From: Saccharothrix luteola
GTDB lineage: Bacteria > Actinomycetota > Actinomycetes > Mycobacteriales > Pseudonocardiaceae
Assembly (NCBI RefSeq): GCF_020859565.1
Contig: NZ_JAJHUO010000029.1
Coordinates: 92,938-156,937, forward strand
Direction of reading: 5' to 3'
Length of the DNA: 64,000 nucleotides
In this document: one piece after another, positions 59,172 to 64,000 of the stretch
Position numbering within the stretch: the first letter of the stretch is position 1
How the letters are laid out: the number at the start of each line of letters is the position of its first letter
Translations under genes and position numbers: made by a program
The notes under the pieces: generated by a model
What the model saw: the letters and a program-made list of their open reading frames with translations, nothing else
The model's database searches: none
What the model was told of the DNA's origin: nothing

Positions 59172-60980
59172 TCACCGCACGATGGGTACTTCGACCGACG
59201 TCCCGCCCAGTTCGACCGTGATCCGCGATTTCGGTTGCGGCAGGGCCGGATCGAACATGTCCCCGTCGGTGCCGCCGAGGACGAGCGCCAGCCGGTGCCC
59301 GGCGGGCACGACGTGGTCGAGGCTGCTCAGCCGGAACGTCATCGTGTACGCCTTACCCGGCTCGAGGGGTTCGCCGCGCCAGAGGGACCGGTGATGACCG
59401 AGATCCGCCCAGCCGGTGGCCATCACGCGGGTGTCCACAGTGGTCAGGTCGGCGACCGTATCGAGGAAGCACCCCGTGTCGGCAGGGGTTCCAGCGCCCC
59501 AGCACGACCGGGTCGCCAGATCCTCGGTGCCCATCGCCGGGAACGTCGTGTTCCGCACGGTCGCCGGACCGTAGTCGACCAGAACCGCGCCGAGCCGCGC
59601 ACTCGGCTTGTCCGAGCGCGCTGTCACCGTCACCGTGGCGGTTCCGGCGATCCGGGTGTCCGAGCGCAGCGGTTCGCCGGTGAACACGAGGCGCTCCGAG
59701 CTGGGCTGAGCCGGATTCGCCACCCACTGCGACGCACCACGCGCCGGGTCGTCGGTCAGGGACGCCGAGCCGCCGGACGGACGCCGTCCCAGCGTGCCCG
59801 CGGTTCCAGGCCACAGCGTCCGGGATCGCGTTCCGGCCGGTGGCCAGCGGCGTTCGTCGACCCACTGGTCAGGGCTGTGCTCGATGCGGATCGCCGGTTC
59901 GAACTCGATCCCGTTGCGGACACCGAGCAGCCACCGGTCGAACCAGCGGTGCAGGGTCCGGACGAACAGCGAGCGGTCGAGGTCGAACGGGTCGACGTGC
60001 GCCGCCTGGTGCAGCCAGGCCTTGCGCGGCACGTGGTGCGCGTTCAGCGCCTCCCACCACGGGCCGAACTGGATCGGATTGACGTTGAGGTCGTGGAACC
60101 CTTGCGCCACAAAAACGCTTGCGCGCATCCGATCGGTCTTGGCGGCGTAGTCGCGTTCACGCCAGAACTCGTTGAAGTTCCCGTCCGTGCCCGCGCGCCG
60201 GGCGTTGTCCTCCTCGAACGGGCGGCACAGCTCCTCCGCGCGCTCGTTGTACAGCCTCGGGCCGCTACCGCCCCAGCCGAAGTACGCGCCGTGGGAATTG
60301 TGGACCTCGTAGTACGAGCTGACCCCGGCGATCGGCACGATGGTCTTCAGCCCGTCGATCCCGGACGCCGCCATCCCGATCGCCGCCGCGCCGTCCTGAG
60401 ACTTGCCGATCGCCCCGGCCGACCCGTTCGCCCAGTCCGCCTGGACCTGCTCCGGCCCGAACGGCGTCCGGAACGCCTTCGCGCGCCCGTTGAGCCAGTT
60501 CACGACGCCGTTGCCGGACGCGACGTCGTCGAAGCAGCCGGAAGAGCGGTTGGTCCCGCCGACGTCGACCAACACCACCGCGTACCCACGCGGGACGAAG
60601 TAGTTGTCGTAGAACAGCGGGAACTGCGACGGCGTGCCGTCGGGGAGGTAGGTCTTCGGCTGGCGCTCGTTGCCGCGCCCGATCTTCTCGAAGTACGGGC
60701 TGACGTCCATGATCACCGGGACGCGCTGCCCGCGCGCCGCCGGTTCCGACGGCCGGATGATGTCGGCAGTGACCCGGTCGGTGAGGCCGTCGCGGTCCAG
60801 GTCCTGGCCGGTCTCCACCCAGGCCGTCTCGCGGATGGCCTTCTCGTAGGAGTACACCGGCTTCGTGACGCCGTCGTGCAGGACGAACGCGGGTTGCGCG
60901 GCCGCCGTCGATGTCGAGGTGACCGTCGCGGCCGCCATGAGCATCGACACGACCGTGGCGGTCAGAGTTTTCGGCCCCAT
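59172..60980 (-). CDS. Secreted CocE/X-Pro dipeptidyl-peptidase-like hydrolase
   Basis: 602 residues with a Sec signal (TATVVSMLMAAATVTSTSTA). The S15 fold is clear: RVPVIMDVSPYF, GYAVVLVDVGGTNRSSGCF, nucleophile Ser194 in AIGKSQDGAAAIGMAA, acid Asp in QGFHDLNVNP, His in HQAAHVDPFDLD, and a C-terminal jelly roll (FRLSSLDHVVPAGHRLALVL). The residue after the serine is Gln, not the usual Tyr that helps form the oxyanion hole. ATG 60980 precedes the signal peptide; the ATG at 61079 is too far upstream. Predicted Xaa-Pro peptidase or esterase outside the cell. Confidence 0.87.
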   Translation of the reverse strand: MGPKTLTATVVSMLMAAATVTSTSTAAAQPAFVLHDGVTKPVYSYEKAIRETAWVETGQDLDRDGLTDRVTADIIRPSEPAARGQRVPVIMDVSPYFEKIGRGNERQPKTYLPDGTPSQFPLFYDNYFVPRGYAVVLVDVGGTNRSSGCFDDVASGNGVVNWLNGRAKAFRTPFGPEQVQADWANGSAGAIGKSQDGAAAIGMAASGIDGLKTIVPIAGVSSYYEVHNSHGAYFGWGGSGPRLYNERAEELCRPFEEDNARRAGTDGNFNEFWRERDYAAKTDRMRASVFVAQGFHDLNVNPIQFGPWWEALNAHHVPRKAWLHQAAHVDPFDLDRSLFVRTLHRWFDRWLLGVRNGIEFEPAIRIEHSPDQWVDERRWPPAGTRSRTLWPGTAGTLGRRPSGGSASLTDDPARGASQWVANPAQPSSERLVFTGEPLRSDTRIAGTATVTVTARSDKPSARLGAVLVDYGPATVRNTTFPAMGTEDLATRSCWGAGTPADTGCFLDTVADLTTVDTRVMATGWADLGHHRSLWRGEPLEPGKAYTMTFRLSSLDHVVPAGHRLALVLGGTDGDMFDPALPQPKSRITVELGGTSVEVPIVR

Positions 60981-61088
60981 CGCGCGAGTGTCGCCGATGT
61001 GCGGCGATTCCGGGGCGGTTTTCGGACAGAGACGGGTGATCGCACGCTTTAGTGACAGTACCGGCGACTTGGCGTTCATATCGGCAGG

Positions 61089-61547
61089 TCAGGAACCGTT
61101 TGAAGGCGTCGTGGAAGCGGTGGTGCCCGCGCGGGCCTGGTCCACATTGGTGTTGTGCAGCGCGCTGATCCACCAGGAGCCCTCACGGCGCACTGCGACC
61201 ACCGTCCCGTGGTTGGCGAAGCCGCCGCTGGGCGTGGTGGTCTCCTGGCGGAAGTGCACCAGGGCCGTGTCGGGGCCCGGTGATGAGGCGCTCAGCATCA
61301 CCACGCGTGTCGTCCAAGTCGCGACGGCGGTGGCGAGCCGGGCCGTGTGGTAGGCGAACAGGTCGTCCCAGCCGCGGATCACCGTGCCGTCGGGAACAAC
61401 GACGACGGCATCCGCGGTGAACGGCCGGTCGAGCACCGCCGCAACCTTCTGGTTGAAGCCGTTCTCCAGATCGGCGAGGAGTGCCGCCAGCGCGGCGACG
61501 TCCTCGTCAGCGAGCGGCGTGATGAGCGCGGCGGGCCTGCGTGTCAT
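61089..61547 (-). CDS. SnoaL-like (SgcJ/EcaC-type) protein
   Basis: 152 residues with an NTF2-like fold: LADEDVAALAALLADLENGF, then VAAVLDRPFTADAVVVVPDG, WDDLFAYHTARLATAVATWT and strands LVHFRQETTTPSGGFANHGT and WWISALHNTNVDQAR. The SgcJ/EcaC family includes small-molecule-binding and polyketide-associated proteins, but most members are uncharacterised. ATG 61547 follows AGGGGGAA. The last 30 bases are duplicated, slightly changed, at 61735-61764. Confidence 0.8.
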   Translation of the reverse strand: MTRRPAALITPLADEDVAALAALLADLENGFNQKVAAVLDRPFTADAVVVVPDGTVIRGWDDLFAYHTARLATAVATWTTRVVMLSASSPGPDTALVHFRQETTTPSGGFANHGTVVAVRREGSWWISALHNTNVDQARAGTTASTTPSNGS

Positions 61548-61854
61548 GTCGATTCCCCCTGGTGTGTCGGGCTTCGGAGGACCCACGGTAGGTCGACGTG
61601 AACGACACCGGCATCTGTCGGATGACCGGGTTCTGCTGCGTCAGGTGTTGGCCTGATAGCACTCCCGGAGCAGCCGGACGAACTCGCCCACTTCGGCCGG
61701 TGCTGCCGGCGTGACCTGTGCCCGCAGGTCGGAGACCGTTCGAAGGCGTCACGGAAGCGGTGGTCGACACCTCTCACACCTAGTTGCCCTCTCAGGGTGC
61801 CGCTGGGTGATCATCCTGATCCGGCGCGCGGTCGAGCCGCCCTAAGTTCGCCTG
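61548..61854 (-). other. Degenerate region with a 30-bp duplication and a C-terminal gene fragment
   Basis: No intact gene. Bases 61735-61764 repeat 61095-61124 (the 3' end of the SnoaL-like gene) with four differences, in the same orientation. On the reverse strand one frame ends VSDLRAQVTPAAPAEV, then GEFVRLLRECYQANT and a TGA near 61652, which looks like the C-terminus of a lost protein; upstream of it the frame is closed. The region appears to be duplication plus deletion debris upstream of the SnoaL-like gene. Confidence 0.45.
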
Positions 61855-63060
61855 GTGACTGGAAAACGAGTGCTCGTACCGACCTTGCTCGCCGGCGTGG
61901 CGCTGGCCGCGGCCGTGCCCGCGGCGGCTTCCCCCTCGCCGGTGCGGTTCGAACTCCCCGCCCCCACCGGCCCCCACGCGGTCGGGACCACCGAACTGCA
62001 CCTCGTCGACCACGCCCGCCCGGACCCGTGGCTGCCGGACACCACGCGGGAACTGATGGTCACCGTCCGGTACCCCGCCACGCCGAGCGCGGACGACGCG
62101 GCGCCGTTCATGCCGCCCGCCGTCGCCGAAGCGATCGCCGCGAGCGACGCCAGGGCCCTGCGCATCGACCCGGCCGAACTGGACTACGGCTTCGCCACCC
62201 ACTCGGTCCCCGACGTGCCCGCCGTCCCCGGTCGACGGCCCGTCGTGCTGTACTCGCCGGGCCGCGGCAACCCTCGCGCCCTGGGCACCGGCCTCGCGGA
62301 ACAGCTGGCGAGCGAGGGATACGTGGTCGTCGCCATCGACCACACCCACGAGCCGCTCGCGGTGCGGTTCCCCGACGGCCGGGTCGCGCCGCGCGCCGTG
62401 CCGCGGCTGACGACCGAGGTCAACAAGAAGCTGATGGCGACCCGCACGCGGGACGCGGGTTTCGTGCTCGACCAGCTGGCGGTCCTCGCCGCCGGTGGCA
62501 ACCCGGACGCGGGCGGGCGCAGCCTGCCGCCGGGCCTGGGCCGGTCGCTCGACCTGTCGCGGGTCGGCGTGGTCGGCCACTCGGCGGGCGGGTTCACCGC
62601 GGGCGAGGCCATGGTGTCCGACCGCCGGATCGACGCGGGCGCGAACCTCGACGGCAGCATGGCCTACGACCAGGCCGCCGGGGACTTCGGCCGGGTCGCC
62701 GAGGAAGGGCTGGACCGGCCGTTCCTGCTGATGAGCGCGGGCGACCACAGCGCGGCGTCCGACCTGTCGTGGCAGCGGTTCCTGGCCCGCCACCGCGCCT
62801 GGGTGCGACAGCTGCACCTGCCGGACGGCGAGCACTCGTCGTTCACCGACCACCAGTCGCTGGTGCCGCGACTGGCCGCCCACCTGGGCCTCGACCCGGC
62901 GGTGACGGCGCCGGTCGTCGGCACGGTCGACCCCGCCCGCAGCACCGCCGCCCAGCGCGCCTACCTGACCGCGTTCTTCGACCAGCACCTGCGCCACCGG
63001 CCGCGGCGCCTGCTCGACGGACCGTCCGACCGGCACCCCGACGTGCGGTTCCTCGGCTGA
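61855..63060 (+). CDS. Secreted alpha/beta hydrolase, platelet-activating-factor acetylhydrolase-like
   Basis: 401 residues with a Sec signal (LVPTLLAGVALAAAVPAAAS). LMVTVRYPATPSADDAAPFM, RRPVVLYSPGRGNPRALGTG, YVVVAIDHTHEPLAVRFPDG, nucleophile Ser243 in VVGHSAGGFTAGEA, acid Asp in AGANLDGSMA and His in PDGEHSSFTDH match lipase/PAF-acetylhydrolase-like actinobacterial enzymes. The start is GTG 61855 with a poor ribosome site. It is convergent with the response regulator, with 4 bases between stops. Ester or phospholipid hydrolysis is expected. Confidence 0.9.
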   Translation: MTGKRVLVPTLLAGVALAAAVPAAASPSPVRFELPAPTGPHAVGTTELHLVDHARPDPWLPDTTRELMVTVRYPATPSADDAAPFMPPAVAEAIAASDARALRIDPAELDYGFATHSVPDVPAVPGRRPVVLYSPGRGNPRALGTGLAEQLASEGYVVVAIDHTHEPLAVRFPDGRVAPRAVPRLTTEVNKKLMATRTRDAGFVLDQLAVLAAGGNPDAGGRSLPPGLGRSLDLSRVGVVGHSAGGFTAGEAMVSDRRIDAGANLDGSMAYDQAAGDFGRVAEEGLDRPFLLMSAGDHSAASDLSWQRFLARHRAWVRQLHLPDGEHSSFTDHQSLVPRLAAHLGLDPAVTAPVVGTVDPARSTAAQRAYLTAFFDQHLRHRPRRLLDGPSDRHPDVRFLG

Positions 63061-63064
63061 GCCG

Positions 63065-63736
63065 TCAGCCCTGGCCGCTGGGCGTGACCAGCCCGGTCTC
63101 GTAGGCCACGACGACGGCCTGCACGCGGTCGCGCAGGCGCAGCTTCGCCAGGATGCGCGCCACGTGCGTCTTCACCGTCGCCTCGGACAGGTGCAGCTTC
63201 CCGGCCAGCTCGGCGTTGCTCAGCCCGCGCGCCAGCAGGCTCAGCACCTCGAGCTCGCGCGGCGTCAACGCGGCCAGGTCCCGGTGCAACGACGCGGTGT
63301 CCGCGCCGCGGTTCGCGAACCGCTCCACCAGGCGTCGGGTGATGGCGGGCGCCAGCAACGCGTCGCCGGAGCGCACCATCCGCACCGAGGCGACCAGGTG
63401 CTCCGGCGTCACGTCCTTGAGCAGGAACCCGCTCGCGCCGGCCGACAACGCGGCGTAGACGTAGTGGTCGAGGTCGAACGTGGTCAGGATGATCACCCGC
63501 GGCTCGGACTCCGCGCCCGTCAGGATGCGGCGGGTGGCCTCCAGGCCGTCCAGCTCCGGCATCCGGATGTCCATCAGCACCACGTCGGGCACGGTGCGCC
63601 GCACCGCCTCCACGGCCTCCAGGCCGTTGGTGGCCTCGCCGACCACGTCGATGCCGTCGGCGGTGAGGATCATCCGGAAACCGGTGCGCACCAACACCTG
63701 GTCGTCGGCGACCACCACCCGCAGCGGGGCGCTCAC
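63065..63736 (-). CDS. NarL/FixJ-family response regulator
   Basis: 223 residues. The receiver has ADD at 10-12, phospho-acceptor Asp56 in VVLMDIRMPELDG, and Lys in FLLKDVTPEHLV. The C-terminal LuxR domain (about 150-215) reads LTPRELEVLSLLARGLSNAE and LHLSEATVKTHVARILAKL. It overlaps the end of the kinase gene as ATGA and is its cognate regulator. Confidence 0.96.
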   Translation of the reverse strand: MSAPLRVVVADDQVLVRTGFRMILTADGIDVVGEATNGLEAVEAVRRTVPDVVLMDIRMPELDGLEATRRILTGAESEPRVIILTTFDLDHYVYAALSAGASGFLLKDVTPEHLVASVRMVRSGDALLAPAITRRLVERFANRGADTASLHRDLAALTPRELEVLSLLARGLSNAELAGKLHLSEATVKTHVARILAKLRLRDRVQAVVVAYETGLVTPSGQG

Positions 63737-64000
63737 GGCGCCTCCACCGGGATCGACGCGGTCACGTGGTAGCCGCCGCCGGGCCGTGGCCGGGCGTCCA
63801 GCGTGCCGCCGTAGACGGCCAGCCGCTCCCGCAGCCCGATCAGCCCGTGCCCGTTGCCCGTGGCCGCGCCGGGACCGGGCTCGCCGCCGGTGTCGACCAC
63901 CTCCACCCGGAGGTGGTCGACGCCGTAGTCCACCGTCACCGCCGCCGACCCGCCGGAAGCGTGCTTGACCGCGTTCGTCAACCCCGCCAGCCCCCCCCGG
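63733..64000 (-). CDS. Sensor histidine kinase, NarX/DesK type (partial)
   Basis: Only the C-terminal 88 residues are in the window: the HATPase_c part with LTNAVKHASGGSAAVTVDYG, VEVVDTGGEPG and GNGHGLIGLRERLAVYGG, and end VTASIPVEAP. These are the N and G boxes of HisKA_3 kinases that pair with NarL-type regulators. Immediately upstream of LTNAVKHA the family usually has QEA; here the frame reads GGLAG, next to a run of eight C at the window edge, so the last bases may be unreliable. Confidence 0.88.
   Translation of the reverse strand, partial: RGGLAGLTNAVKHASGGSAAVTVDYGVDHLRVEVVDTGGEPGPGAATGNGHGLIGLRERLAVYGGTLDARPRPGGGYHVTASIPVEAP

Overview
The window is 64 kb of very GC-rich DNA with actinobacterial gene style: many GTG starts, 4-base ATGA/GTGA overlaps, BTAD/SARP regulators, a DUF397 plus XRE-DUF5753 pair, and a CmtR-type metal sensor. 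A filamentous actinomycete of the Pseudonocardiaceae (Saccharothrix/Actinosynnema/Lentzea-like) fits best; the genus is inference. No rRNA, tRNA, CRISPR array or intact insertion sequence was seen.

Layout. 1-8.7 kb: a MoxR ATPase/FnIII pair, a two-component system, a BTAD regulator leading a coupled run with an EccE-like membrane protein and two more regulators, and a lipoprotein. 8.8-11.5 kb: a regulator-led D-amino-acid operon (DauR-like, DSD1-like, ornithine-cyclodeaminase-like). 11.6-17.4 kb: an accessory, defence-like island with a SEFIR-TPR protein facing a DUF397-STAND ATPase operon and its XRE regulator, with palindromes at each upstream region. 17.6-25.3 kb: Cd/Pb-type CmtR with a cation-efflux protein, a DivIVA-like protein, a glycogen-debranching-type enzyme preceded by a glycosyltransferase relic, a hydrolase, and a histidine kinase coupled to a tiny lipoprotein. 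25.4-29.5 kb: a complete copper operon (CsoR, CopZ, His-rich exported protein, CopA) with a readable promoter/operator.

31.2-45.6 kb is a carbohydrate locus: LacI regulator, GH127 enzyme, sugar ABC importer (binding protein and two permeases, no ATPase), a secreted HExxH metalloprotease, a second exported GH127/146-type enzyme, a GH43 enzyme and a large exported glycosidase, the last two with related discoidin modules. Protease plus beta-L-arabinofuranosidases suggests plant arabinosylated glycoproteins (extensin-like) as substrate; this is inference. 45.7-50.9 kb: an M15-like secreted peptidase, a TetM/OtrA-type ribosomal-protection GTPase with a long hairpin-rich leader, and MarR and TetR switches with palindromic operators.

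51-64 kb: an internally deleted endonuclease-like pseudogene, stress genes (STAS, universal stress protein, TerC), a large BTAD-ATPase-TPR regulator with an 11-bp-periodic direct repeat upstream, secreted hydrolases, decayed fragments, and a LuxR-type two-component system cut by the window end. A 22-bp repeat family occupies two convergent gene junctions (29.5 and 54.7 kb).
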